Virus record (IMG/VR): IMGVR_UViG_3300030117_001716
Span: 1-33,113 of that record
DNA: 33,113 bases
Source of the DNA: a virus
Direction: 5' to 3' (one strand)
In this document: positions 16,894-24,183 of the stretch, in pieces
Numbering within the stretch: the stretch's first letter is position 1
How the letters are laid out: each line of letters begins with the position of its first letter
Notes under the pieces: model-generated
The model's database searches: none
What the model saw: the letters and a program-made list of their open reading frames with translations, nothing else
Told to the model about the DNA's origin: nothing
Translations under genes and position numbers: made by a program

Positions 16894-17397
16894 TCATGCA
16901 CTCACTGTTACAGGACCTACAGAAGAAAATCCACCGCCACCTTTTATATTTCCTGTTGTGGCAGTTCCGCTTCCAGAAGTAAAAGTATAACTGTTATCAT
17001 CTACCTTAGTAATAGAGAAGCCAGAAGAATTTTCTAAAGCAGATTCTGTAAAGCCATCGAAAGCCTCTACTTTCCTAAATCTCACTGTATCTCCTGTTAC
17101 TCTACCATGATTTATTTCTGTAACGGTAATAATTGCAGAACCACTAGATCCAGATTTAAACGAATTAAACGGTAACAAAACTTCAACAGCGGGTTCTGTT
17201 CGAGCTGGTCTGCTTAATTTTAAGGCTTGAGGATCTGCTAAAACTTTTCGAGGCTCCAATTGTGGTTGTTTAGCTTCATACTCATCTTTACCAACTAAAC
17301 TACCATTCCACTCTAAAATCATGTTGTTTAACTTGTACGCTCTGCCAGATCTATCTGATATCCCTAAAGCATATTTTCCAGAAGCATATCTAGGCAT
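16894..17397 (-). CDS. Conserved marine phage virion protein with C-terminal beta domain (167 aa)
   Basis: Residues 1-70 (MPRYASGKYALGISDRSGRA, then ILEWNGSLVGKDEYE and HPQLEPRK-like QPQLEPRKVLADPQAL) form a conserved basic module found in many marine phages. Residues 82-157 are a separate beta domain (GSAIITVTEINHGRVTGD...ITKVDDNSYTFTSG) closely similar in spacing to the insert at residues 107-177 of the nozzle-like protein. It lies between the two adaptor-type genes, so a head-tail connector part is likely. No enzymatic residues seen. Confidence 0.8.
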   Translation of the reverse strand: MPRYASGKYALGISDRSGRAYKLNNMILEWNGSLVGKDEYEAKQPQLEPRKVLADPQALKLSRPARTEPAVEVLLPFNSFKSGSSGSAIITVTEINHGRVTGDTVRFRKVEAFDGFTESALENSSGFSITKVDDNSYTFTSGSGTATTGNIKGGGGFSSVGPVTVSA

Positions 17398-17398
17398 T

Positions 17399-18298
17399 TT
17401 AAATACTAAGCGAAGAATAACTAGGAACCAATCGCAAAGCGGTTCTTTCTCCGTCCTCTGAAGCAGCCCTTTGAAATTCTTCTTCGTAAATATCTTTTAG
17501 AAGACCTATCCTTTGAGGTGCTTTTTTAACAGATATATAATACGCTAACCCAGCTACTAAACAGGGCAAAAATCTAAAAGGTAAATCAGCGGTGTTAACA
17601 CCAGCATCTACATCCTGAATGCGTCTAATTCTGTAATAGATTAATTGATCTGTTGAGTTTTCAGGAGTAGGCCAAAGAGTAACAGTAGGTGTTATTTGTC
17701 GATCTACATAAAATTGAGAAGGTCTAGCCTGAGTTGTTTTTTCAGGAGTGCTAAGATAATCCCCTCTATTTATTCTAGTTATAGATATATCTGTACCACT
17801 TCTTCTAATGACAGCTTCGAGCATGTCTACCGTAGATTGAACATCTGATAAACTAGGGTTTGCACTAATTGTAGTAGTTGCAGAACTACTAGAACCTGTT
17901 ATGTTTTCTCCTGCTGTAAAATTTCCAGAAGGCACAGTTATTCTAATTGTTGTAGAACTAGGCTTATCAATAACAGATGCTGTAACACCACTAGTAGCTC
18001 CTGTAATAGTCTCACCCACACTTAAATTAGTTGAAGCTCCTACAGTAGCTGTTATATATCCAATTGGATAAGTATCAATAGAGGAAGAGGAAGATAATCG
18101 AGCTAAAGGTTGAGTAACCTGTTCCACCGTCCACAGATTTAACCCTCTATTAGCCCATTCTGCAAACAAAAGATTTAGAGACCGCCTAGAAGTAGCCGCA
18201 TCATAACCTGTTCTAAACTCTAGGCCACACCTTTCAAAAGCCTCTTCTGTAACTTCGGCCATGTCTAGGTTAAAATCTACCGAACCAGAAGTTGCCAT
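17399..18298 (-). CDS. Adaptor-type structural protein with inserted beta domain (299 aa)
   Basis: Residues 1-65 (DFNLDMAEVTEEAFERCGLE, RRSLNLLFAEWANRGLNLW) and residues 160-299 (MLEAVIRRSGTDISITRI, TLWPTPENSTDQLIYYRI, DLPFRFLPCLVAGLAYYIS) make up a helical/beta body seen in phage tail adaptor-type proteins. Residues about 80-150 are a Thr/Ser/Gly beta insert (VGETITGATSGVTA and AGENITGSSSSATT, an internal duplication). Probably part of the portal-tail connector together with the gene at 16248-16892. Assignment is from pattern and position. Confidence 0.8.
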   Translation of the reverse strand: MATSGSVDFNLDMAEVTEEAFERCGLEFRTGYDAATSRRSLNLLFAEWANRGLNLWTVEQVTQPLARLSSSSSIDTYPIGYITATVGASTNLSVGETITGATSGVTASVIDKPSSTTIRITVPSGNFTAGENITGSSSSATTTISANPSLSDVQSTVDMLEAVIRRSGTDISITRINRGDYLSTPEKTTQARPSQFYVDRQITPTVTLWPTPENSTDQLIYYRIRRIQDVDAGVNTADLPFRFLPCLVAGLAYYISVKKAPQRIGLLKDIYEEEFQRAASEDGERTALRLVPSYSSLSI

Positions 18299-18307
18299 AA
18301 TTAAATC

Positions 18308-18520
18308 CTATCCAAAAAGAGCCAAACGAATACCAACAGCAAGCTGTCCCAATATTAAAATACCTACCCCCCAGAGAATTTTAGTAATTAAATCCAATGA
18401 CTTTTGAAGATGAAGTAAGTCATTAGATTTTATAGTTTCTATCCTCTCAGAAAGAACTTTTAATTCCCCTTGTATCTTGACGAGTTCTAACTCGTTTTTT
18501 CTGTCAAGATTTTTAGCCAT
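18308..18520 (-). CDS. Small coiled-coil membrane protein, XhlA-like
   Basis: A 70-aa protein: residues 8-45 form a heptad-like charged helix, followed by one membrane helix at residues 46-68 (ITKILWGVGILILGQLAVGIRLALF). This layout is that of the haemolysin XhlA group, membrane-anchored cell-lysis helpers. It is isolated from the holin at 29.6 kb and lies between adaptor and decoration genes. It could instead anchor a virion or assembly factor at the membrane. Moderate confidence in the fold, low in the role. Confidence 0.72.
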   Translation of the reverse strand: MAKNLDRKNELELVKIQGELKVLSERIETIKSNDLLHLQKSLDLITKILWGVGILILGQLAVGIRLALFG

Positions 18521-18524
18521 TTTT

Positions 18525-18929
18525 TTAATATTGTTTCAAACAGTGAAGGACTATTGAATAGGTATCTCCACTGCTGTGTCCTACGGTAGTTAATTGGATG
18601 TCTCCAGTATTACCGCCTGATGCTGCAACATTTGGAAGACCACTCATATCAGAATATTCTAACGTATCAGAGTAATCTGCCGGAAGTTCTGCTGCAATAA
18701 CATCTGTAGTAGCATCCCAGAGAAGTTTTACACCCATACCAACATTGGTAAAAACAATTTTTTTAATTCTAACACCTGTGCAAGCTGTTCCGTCTTGCAA
18801 AGAAGAAAGTTCCGAAACATCCACTTTTGTTACAGCAGACTCTCCTGTTCCATCACTAGTGTTTGTAAGATAAAAAATAGCCTTTTTAGGACCATCTTCA
18901 ACTGTAGTAGCCGTTACAGCATCAGCCAT
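18525..18929 (-). CDS. Conserved virion-type protein (134 aa), hypothetical
   Basis: A beta-rich protein with the phrases TVEDGPKKAIFYLTNTSDGTG, KVDVSEL, GVRIKKIVFTNVGMGVKLLWDATT; the pattern is widespread in phages but has no function known to me. TNVGMGVKLLWDA suggests a jelly-roll-like surface subunit. It follows the terminator of the gene at 18976-19524 and is preceded by a good ribosome binding site (AGGAGA, bases 18935-18940 on the - strand). Perhaps a head decoration or tail surface protein. Confidence 0.78.
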   Translation of the reverse strand: MADAVTATTVEDGPKKAIFYLTNTSDGTGESAVTKVDVSELSSLQDGTACTGVRIKKIVFTNVGMGVKLLWDATTDVIAAELPADYSDTLEYSDMSGLPNVAASGGNTGDIQLTTVGHSSGDTYSIVLHCLKQY

Positions 18930-18947
18930 TGTTATCTCCTTTTAAAA

Positions 18948-18972
18948 GAAGGGGGATGAATCTCCCCGCTTC
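18948..18972 (-). terminator. Terminator after the 182-aa virion gene
   Basis: On the - strand GAAG-C-GGGGA, loop GATTCA, TCCCC-CTTC forms a hairpin of nine base pairs with one bulged C, starting four bases after the stop at 18976 and followed by TTTT. It fits a factor-independent terminator, probably leaky, since the ribosome binding site of the next gene follows at once. Confidence 0.75.
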
Positions 18973-18975
18973 AAT

Positions 18976-19524
18976 TTATGCAACTTGTACGTATTCAATG
19001 ATAAACGTAAAAGAACCTTGTGTTGTAGCATCTACCGTGTTTGTAATATTACAAAAGATAGTTCTTTCCGCTGATGTGTACTGAACAGAAGCAGGTGCAG
19101 TGGTTGCATCCTGTGTTTGTAAAACAAGATCCGTAGTTGTCACGTTACCTATTACAACTGTGGTTCCACCATCTAATATCTCATCTGTCTGTGCCGCAAC
19201 AATTTGAGCACCAGAACTAGAAGTTCCAACTTCGTAGCCAATATCACCAGTTCCAATAACAGGAGCTGTAACACAGAATATTTTAATGTCAGTAATAATT
19301 GTGTTTGCAGGTTGAGTGAACTCACCAATGTTATCGCTATCACCAGCCGTGGTGTTAACGGTAACACCAGTAGCAAAGCCAACATGTTTTACAAATTTAT
19401 TAGTTACTATTCCTGTTGATGCAACATCAAAAGTGTTTGTAGTGGCCCCTGTTGTAGCATTAACGTTAATTACTTCAAATCCGTTTTCAGAGCGAACGGG
19501 ACCTGTAAAAGTTGTATTTGTCAT
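18976..19524 (-). CDS. Virion structural protein, head decoration or fibre-type (182 aa)
   Basis: Thr/Val/Gly-rich with few charges. The N-terminus (MTNTTFTGPVRSENGFEVI) is typical of marine phage virion proteins encoded just after the capsid gene; the rest is beta-rich (HVGFATGVTVNTT, TDIKIFCVTAPVIGTGDIGYEVG). It has its own structured leader (19525-19607), a very strong ribosome binding site (GGAGG) and its own terminator, which suggests a product made in large amounts. A capsid decoration or head-fibre role is the best inference. Confidence 0.8.
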   Translation of the reverse strand: MTNTTFTGPVRSENGFEVINVNATTGATTNTFDVASTGIVTNKFVKHVGFATGVTVNTTAGDSDNIGEFTQPANTIITDIKIFCVTAPVIGTGDIGYEVGTSSSGAQIVAAQTDEILDGGTTVVIGNVTTTDLVLQTQDATTAPASVQYTSAERTIFCNITNTVDATTQGSFTFIIEYVQVA

Positions 19525-19535
19525 ATTACTTCCTC

Positions 19536-19566
19536 CTTACGAGAGTAACCCTAGAGTCTTCGTAAG
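19536..19566 (-). promoter_or_regulatory. Hairpin in the leader of the 182-aa virion gene
   Basis: A perfect 7-bp inverted repeat (CTTACGA / TCGTAAG) with a 17-base loop ends directly at the GGAGG ribosome binding site of the gene starting at 19524. Further upstream on the transcript a second repeat (CCCTAG / CTAGGG) and a nested stem (AGCG / CGCT) can compete with it. Likely a 5' leader structure that protects the mRNA or sets translation level. Confidence 0.5.
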
Positions 19567-19609
19567 CGTCTGCTGGGACAGTCGCTAGGGCTTTTATTCC
19601 CAGAAAATA

Positions 19610-19631
19610 GGGGGAGAGATAACTCTCCCCC
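19610..19631 (-). terminator. Terminator after the major capsid gene
   Basis: A perfect 9-bp GC-rich hairpin (GGGGGAGAG, loop of four, CTCTCCCCC) starts seven bases after the capsid stop and is followed on the - strand by TATTTTCTGG. This is the clearest factor-independent terminator in the window and would insulate or protect the 3' end of capsid mRNA. Confidence 0.88.
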
Positions 19632-19637
19632 ATTGCT

Positions 19638-20546
19638 TTATGCGCCTTTAGATCCATACACACAACGAGGATCAGAGAAACCGAAGCTATAACGCTCACG
19701 GGCTTTGAACCTTACATTGCCAGTATCGAAATCGCCTTCCATCTTTGTGGACATAGGCATACGCTCAAAATGAACGAAGCCACGAGGAGCATCCGTCTTA
19801 ATGAAGAACGCATCTGTGTCCGTCAAATAATGGTTAACAACATAACCCTGCGGAAGCATACCCATGTTACGTATTGCATTAACATCGTTGTCCGCAGAAC
19901 CTGGACGAAGAGTGGACTCAAGAAGACGATCCGCAACAAATTGAAGACTTGGTGGGACAATCAGTTTTAATCCACGAACCGATACTTTAAGACCACGCTC
20001 ATCAACAAAAGCTGAAATGTCAATAAGAGCATTCTCAAGACTGGTTTCGTTTAGGTCAGCATCAGTGCTGGGTTCATTACGAAGCGTACCGTTATTTACA
20101 AGTGGATGGTCTGTAGCACAAAGCTCTTTTCCATCACCTCCTGTAAAGTTGCTATCAAAAGCATTGTTTAGTACTGCAGCAGCTTTCACTTGTTTAGTGT
20201 TAGACATGCTACGAGCCAAAGCTTTTGTGTAGCGAGAAGCAAGACGGTCATAAAGATTATCTTCAATTGCTTCCTCTGTAATAGAAAAGGCAAGTGATAT
20301 AGTCTCATGCGTATACCGTGCTGTGTACGCTTCTTGTGCATCATCAAAAGAAACTGCGGAACCTTCCTGTTTAACGGGTGCTGACCCAAAACCAGAAAGC
20401 ATCACTTCTTCTTCAAAGGCACGCTCTGAAGACTCAGTGTCATATATTTCCGTAGATTCATCTTCATACCGGGCATACTCAAGGCCGAAAAGGGCGTTGA
20501 GACCTGGCTCTAGCTCTTTAGCTAGTTGGGCTCTACTAATAGCCAT
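19638..20546 (-). CDS. Major capsid protein, HK97 fold
   Basis: A 302-aa capsid subunit. The pattern ISRAQLAKELEPGLNALFGLEY at the N-terminus, ETISLAFSITEEAIEDNLYDRLASRYTKALARSM (the spine helix region, residues 80-115), ATDHPLVN (about 143-150), GLKLIVPPSLQFVADRLL and PRGFVHFERMP are those of Mu-gpT-like/HK97-type capsid proteins of marine short-tailed phages. The length agrees with a protein lacking a cleaved N-terminal delta domain; scaffold is a separate gene (21702-22589). A consensus AGGAGG ribosome binding site precedes the ATG, a terminator follows the stop, and its G+C and C-ending codons look higher than in neighbouring genes, all consistent with very high expression. Confidence 0.93.
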   Translation of the reverse strand: MAISRAQLAKELEPGLNALFGLEYARYEDESTEIYDTESSERAFEEEVMLSGFGSAPVKQEGSAVSFDDAQEAYTARYTHETISLAFSITEEAIEDNLYDRLASRYTKALARSMSNTKQVKAAAVLNNAFDSNFTGGDGKELCATDHPLVNNGTLRNEPSTDADLNETSLENALIDISAFVDERGLKVSVRGLKLIVPPSLQFVADRLLESTLRPGSADNDVNAIRNMGMLPQGYVVNHYLTDTDAFFIKTDAPRGFVHFERMPMSTKMEGDFDTGNVRFKARERYSFGFSDPRCVYGSKGA

Positions 20547-20558
20547 TTTCTAATCCTC

Positions 20559-21203
20559 CTATACGCCAGTGGTTGACGGAGTACCAGCTACGATAGCACC
20601 GTTGTTACTGTTAAAGTGATTGTTTAAGCGTACGACCATGCCAATGCCAGCGGCTGCAAAATCAGCGTTCTCAGGATCGTCTACCCAACCCATAATCCGC
20701 ATATGAAGAGCGGCTGTTGTAGCGATAGTACTCACAGCCAAACGGCCAAGAGAAACGCCAGTAGAATCCGTTCCTGTTGTAGCGGTTGAGAAATTAGCAT
20801 TTGCAAAAACTGCAGCACGAGCTCCAGCTTCATTGGTTAAAGAAGCATCCGTTGCAATTACATAAAGTTGCATTGGATCATCATTAACAAACGCTTTTAC
20901 GGGGTGATTACTATCAGCCCCAGACCCCGGCCAGGACCTACTGAACACGGGTTTTCCAGTGGTACTAGAAACATATTCGCATCCTTGAAATACACCAAGC
21001 AAACCAACTGTTCCACCTGCAGCCGCACCCACAACGTCAATAAATCCCGTTGAAAGGGGAATGACAGGTGTTCCTGAGTAAATTTTATTGGTATTGCCAT
21101 TAGCAATTTCATAGAAAGGATAGTTATTAGTACCAGTGGAGTTAGCGGCACTGCCCTGTTTAATTAGAGGGCGTAGACCAAAGCTTCCATTACTGTTAGC
21201 CAT
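20559..21203 (-). CDS. Capsid-associated virion protein, decoration-like (214 aa)
   Basis: The N-terminus (MANSNGSFGLRPLIKQGSAANSTGTNNYPFYEIANG) followed by KIYSGTPVIPLSTGFIDVV and GLLGVFQGCEYVSSTTGKP matches a common virion protein encoded next to the capsid gene in marine phages. Gly/Ala/Thr-rich and beta-type. It starts behind AGGAGA and lies 12 bases upstream of the capsid gene, presumably on the same transcript. A decoration or cement role is the usual guess; not proven. Confidence 0.82.
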   Translation of the reverse strand: MANSNGSFGLRPLIKQGSAANSTGTNNYPFYEIANGNTNKIYSGTPVIPLSTGFIDVVGAAAGGTVGLLGVFQGCEYVSSTTGKPVFSRSWPGSGADSNHPVKAFVNDDPMQLYVIATDASLTNEAGARAAVFANANFSTATTGTDSTGVSLGRLAVSTIATTAALHMRIMGWVDDPENADFAAAGIGMVVRLNNHFNSNNGAIVAGTPSTTGV

Positions 21204-21213
21204 TTTCTATCTC

Positions 21214-21699
21214 CTAGTCCTCTTTTTGAGGACCTCCAAAAGTTACACGAGACTGCCTTTCAGGATTACTGATAGGCATTGCTGGATGTTGTTCACGAGC
21301 TAACTCATTATCAACAGCAGCCATTTGATTGTTGGTCATGTCACGAAAATATTTGTCACGTTGCTCAACAACCTCAATCGGAATCCTTGCAAGTAAAAGA
21401 CCACCTACACCTATAACACCAGCATGTTTACCGTCATCAATAGTTGGAGCTTCAAAATCAGGGTATTCATCACCACGAACCAGTTCCCATCCCTCTCGAG
21501 ATCTTGCTGATACGTTTTTACGGTCATCAAAACCCATCACGTTAGCCCTAATCCACCGATGCTTGTATCCTTCTGGAGCTGGCGGTGCGTCCAACATGGA
21601 CGGTGGCTTCCAAGGTTCATTGCGTGCTTGCCTTGCACGAGTTTGATTGGCTCTTGGCGTTCTCGTAGACTTTTGGCGAGTTGTGTTCTCAGTATTCAT
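21214..21699 (-). CDS. Conserved marine phage head-module protein (161 aa), hypothetical
   Basis: Residues 1-30 are very basic and Thr/Arg-rich (TRTPRANQTRARQARNEPW), probably disordered and nucleic-acid binding. The core (GYKHRWIRANVMGFDDRKNV, GWELVRGDEYPDFE, GVIGVGGLLLARIPIEVVEQR) is conserved among marine phages by my recollection, without assigned function. It lies between scaffold and decoration genes, so it is probably an assembly or minor head protein. Confidence 0.78.
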   Translation of the reverse strand: MNTENTTRQKSTRTPRANQTRARQARNEPWKPPSMLDAPPAPEGYKHRWIRANVMGFDDRKNVSARSREGWELVRGDEYPDFEAPTIDDGKHAGVIGVGGLLLARIPIEVVEQRDKYFRDMTNNQMAAVDNELAREQHPAMPISNPERQSRVTFGGPQKED

Positions 21700-21701
21700 G
21701 A

Positions 21702-22589
21702 TTAATCCCTCACATATTTAGCATATTCTTCAAGTGGTACATTTAACCTCTTTGCAATAGCAACTTGAGAAGGTGTTAATCGCACAGTTTTTCGTCCACT
21801 TCTATTGCGGGATGCAGAAGACTCGGCTGACGCAACCTTACGGCTTCCCCCGTTATTTTTAGACTTAACATCAAACTTCTGAGGAAATTCAGATCTAAGT
21901 CTTTTGTCCAATTCAGCATAGTATTCATCAGACTGAGGGTCAAACCCTTCATCTTCAATTAATCGTCTATGAATACCAAAAGCACCATATGTCATAACTT
22001 CATCCTGACCAAACCATTCATTTTCTTGCGCCCAAGCTTCGGCTTTAGGATCAGGAGGAGGAGCAGGAGGGGCAGAAGGTGCTGATGTTGTTTTACTTTT
22101 TTCCTCAGATGTTTCACGTGAAACATTTTCTTTTTCCGCTCTAACGGCTTTTAAAGTTCCCTTTTCAACACTGAGAGTTGCTAAAGCTTCTTGAGCTTCA
22201 ACAATTTTATCAACGTCCCCCGTCTCATGAGCTTGCTTTAAAATTTCTTTTGCAGATTCAATTTGATTAGAAACTCTGCTTTCAAACTGTTCTTGATAGC
22301 CTTTATCTAAGGATTGAATACGTTCTTTTAAACTATCATTTTCCTTACGAACATTTTCAGCATATTGAATAGCTGTTTGCTTTTGACGTTCCTCTTCTCG
22401 AAAACGTTTTGTCAAATTGTTTATTCTGCTTTTTACACCAGAACTATAATCATCAAGTTCCGTTTCAGAAGCTGGTTCAGCAGATACTTTAGTAGTTTCA
22501 GTACCTTCTCCTTTGGAATCCTCTGAAAGATTTACATCTACTGCATTTTCTTCAGTGTCACCAATATCAATTTTAGTTTCTTCAGGCAT
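21702..22589 (-). CDS. Scaffolding protein
   Basis: A 295-aa acidic, highly charged protein with long coiled-coil (residues about 45-155), a Pro/Ala/Ser linker (SAPSAPPAPPPDP, about 168-182) and a more basic C-terminal end, the usual design of a phage scaffold that binds the inside of the capsid shell through its C-terminus. It lies two genes before the capsid gene. No protease active-site motif is visible here or in the neighbours, so it is probably released intact as in P22/T7-like phages. A perfect parS site (22110-22125) is embedded in the codons for NVSRET near residue 157. Confidence 0.87.
   Translation of the reverse strand: MPEETKIDIGDTEENAVDVNLSEDSKGEGTETTKVSAEPASETELDDYSSGVKSRINNLTKRFREEERQKQTAIQYAENVRKENDSLKERIQSLDKGYQEQFESRVSNQIESAKEILKQAHETGDVDKIVEAQEALATLSVEKGTLKAVRAEKENVSRETSEEKSKTTSAPSAPPAPPPDPKAEAWAQENEWFGQDEVMTYGAFGIHRRLIEDEGFDPQSDEYYAELDKRLRSEFPQKFDVKSKNNGGSRKVASAESSASRNRSGRKTVRLTPSQVAIAKRLNVPLEEYAKYVRD
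22110..22125. promoter_or_regulatory. parS-like ParB-binding site 1, inside the scaffold gene
   Basis: TGTTTCACGTGAAACA, a perfect 16-bp palindrome identical to the bacterial parS consensus bound by ParB. The palindrome extends by one base on each side. It is in the linker-flanking part of the scaffold gene, encoding NVSRET. Confidence 0.85.
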
Positions 22590-22618
22590 GGTTTATCTCC
22601 ATGGTCACTTTCTTCTTT

Positions 22619-23107
22619 CTATACATGTTTAATATCGTCAGGTTCTAAAATAGTAGCAATAACCTCATCATCATTAATGATTCGGATCTCCCCTCCATCA
22701 ATTCTAAATCGAGCACCAGCATATCTGCCAATACATACCCAATCTCCTTCTTTACACCAAGGATTAACTTCAGGGCCAAATTTACTGGGATCTTGATAAG
22801 CAAGAGGACCAACCCTCAATACATACGCCACCACAGTAGCAAGAGCTTCTCTGTCACGAACTGAATCAGGAATATAAACACCTCCTTCTGTTGTGGCTTT
22901 ACCCATGTATGGCATGACAAGAAGTCGCCATCCTGTAGGTTGTGGAAGTCTCTCTTTTAATTTTTTGGAAACAAGAGAAGGGTCAAGAACTTTATCATCT
23001 CTATTAATGTAAGCTGATGTTACATTTGTTTCTTTACTTTTCTTTTTAGATTTAGCTTTCTTTTGCGAATCCATAATATGATCTGGAACGTATAGTGTTT
23101 TAGCCAT
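22619..23107 (-). CDS. GroES-like co-chaperonin (Cpn10)
   Basis: A 162-aa protein. Residues 1-50 are a basic extension (QKKAKSKKKSKET). Residues 55-162 match Cpn10/GroES: PTGWRLLVMPY at the start of the barrel, KATTEGGVYIPDS as the mobile loop that contacts GroEL, then the barrel strands GDWVCIGRYAG and IINDDEVIATI. It would cap host GroEL and favour folding of phage capsid protein, as known for T4 gp31-type cofactors. It is in the head module, directly upstream of scaffold. The mobile loop keeps the GG-hydrophobic-hydrophobic core, so GroEL binding is likely. Confidence 0.9.
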   Translation of the reverse strand: MAKTLYVPDHIMDSQKKAKSKKKSKETNVTSAYINRDDKVLDPSLVSKKLKERLPQPTGWRLLVMPYMGKATTEGGVYIPDSVRDREALATVVAYVLRVGPLAYQDPSKFGPEVNPWCKEGDWVCIGRYAGARFRIDGGEIRIINDDEVIATILEPDDIKHV

Positions 23108-23298
23108 TAGTCCTCCGATGACTGCAAGAGATCTTTAATCTCTTGTTCTGCAAACTCTAATCCTATTAGTTCTCCGACTAATTGCCTATAAGACTCCATG
23201 TCTTTAGGATTGCCGTGAAGGATTGAGTCTTGGGTTAATTCTATGCGACCTTGTATAGACTTTAATATAGAATAAGCAAAGGTCGTTGGATCTGCCAT
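23107..23298 (-). CDS. Small conserved phage protein (63 aa), hypothetical
   Basis: An acidic helical protein (MADPTTFAYSILKSIQGRIE, ESYRQLVGELIGLEFAEQEI) without recognised domain. Its stop overlaps the co-chaperonin start (TAATG). The pattern of a helix, a short SYRQLVG turn and a second helix is common in small marine phage head-module proteins of unknown role. Confidence 0.75.
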   Translation of the reverse strand: MADPTTFAYSILKSIQGRIELTQDSILHGNPKDMESYRQLVGELIGLEFAEQEIKDLLQSSED

Positions 23299-23300
23299 TT

Positions 23301-23615
23301 TTAAAAAGATCCTCTAAAGTTTTTACCTTTTATGGCCCCACCCTTAGAGTACTTGATAGGTCCACGTTTAGTTTCTTTCATAACTCCACCACGCATGTAA
23401 CCAAGTTCGTCTACAGACCCACCCATTTCATACATTTGAACTTCTAATTTTTCTCTAGCTTTTTCTGATTGTTCTGGAGTAGATTTTTTAAGAATAATCA
23501 TGGACTGTTCAACATCATAAGGATTTTCTTCTTCTTTAGAAGTAGTTATCCCCATAGCCTCAATAACATCAGCATCAGAAACTTCTTCTTTTTGATCCTC
23601 TAAAGTGCTTCCCAT
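23301..23615 (-). CDS. Small protein with acidic N-terminus and basic glycine tail (104 aa)
   Basis: Unknown. Residues 1-40 are acidic; residues 70-104 are basic and Gly-rich (YMRGGVMKETKRGPIKYSKGGAIKGKNFRGSF). The tail ends with -GSF and is a looser form of the GG...K/R...F tail on several neighbours. Linked to the upstream gene by TAATG. Perhaps an assembly or packaged minor protein; no function can be given. Confidence 0.73.
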   Translation of the reverse strand: MGSTLEDQKEEVSDADVIEAMGITTSKEEENPYDVEQSMIILKKSTPEQSEKAREKLEVQMYEMGGSVDELGYMRGGVMKETKRGPIKYSKGGAIKGKNFRGSF

Positions 23616-23887
23616 TAGAAAACCCTCGTTTTCATAGCCATGCCGCCATCGTTGCGGTTTAGCATTTCTTCAAGCATACGTTTCTTAGAAGCTTCAGTAT
23701 CACTGTCTGAGGGGGAACTTTCTAATAATCTACGCATCAAACGAAGATCACCGTCAGACATCATAGAACCACTCATTTTACGCATTGCACGAAGACGATC
23801 AGCATCAGAAATTGTTCTTCCAGACTCGTCCATCATTATACGCCTTGCACGAGCAAGATCATTATCAGAAATTGTTCTTCCACGCAT
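23615..23887 (-). CDS. Small protein with three ISDxD repeats and GGxxxKTRVF tail (90 aa)
   Basis: Three tandem units fill residues 3-55: GRTISDNDLARARRIM, GRTISDADRLRAMRKM and GSMMSDGDLRLMRRLL. The second unit with its preceding residues (DESGRTISDADR) nearly matches GESGKTISDGDR in the 842-aa internal virion protein. The tail is DGGMAMKTRVF. The gene ends and begins in stop/start overlaps. No known family; the shared motifs suggest it is part of, or docks onto, the virion interior. Confidence 0.75.
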   Translation of the reverse strand: MRGRTISDNDLARARRIMMDESGRTISDADRLRAMRKMSGSMMSDGDLRLMRRLLESSPSDSDTEASKKRMLEEMLNRNDGGMAMKTRVF

Positions 23888-24183
23888 TAGAATGTTCCTT
23901 TTCCATCATTGTCATTGTAAGTAAAACCCTTAACTTGAGCAGGAGGAGTTCCCTGAATACGAGCCATGCCTCCATCGGCCATATAACCCATTTTATTTCT
24001 AACTTCAGTCGGTAATTTTGCTAGTCCTGGATTTTTAGCTTCATCTACTTCTTTTAAAGCTGAACCGCCCTTTTTCATATTCATATCATTCATTACACTT
24101 GCTTTTTTCATAAGATTACTCGCTTCCCTTTTAGAAATGCCCATTTGCTCTGACATCTGGTTTTTCATTCTACTTCTAGCCAT
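23887..24183 (-). CDS. Small basic protein (98 aa), hypothetical
   Basis: Basic, Met- and Lys-rich. Contains GISKREASNLMKKASVM, KNPGLAKLPTEVRNKMGYM and ADGGMARIQG; ends with DNDGKGTF. The ATG at 24183 overlaps the preceding stop as TGATG; a TTG at 24186 is less likely. The phrase GLAKLPTEVRNKMGYMADGG is a conserved module in small marine phage proteins by my recollection, with no known role. Confidence 0.75.
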   Translation of the reverse strand: MARSRMKNQMSEQMGISKREASNLMKKASVMNDMNMKKGGSALKEVDEAKNPGLAKLPTEVRNKMGYMADGGMARIQGTPPAQVKGFTYNDNDGKGTF

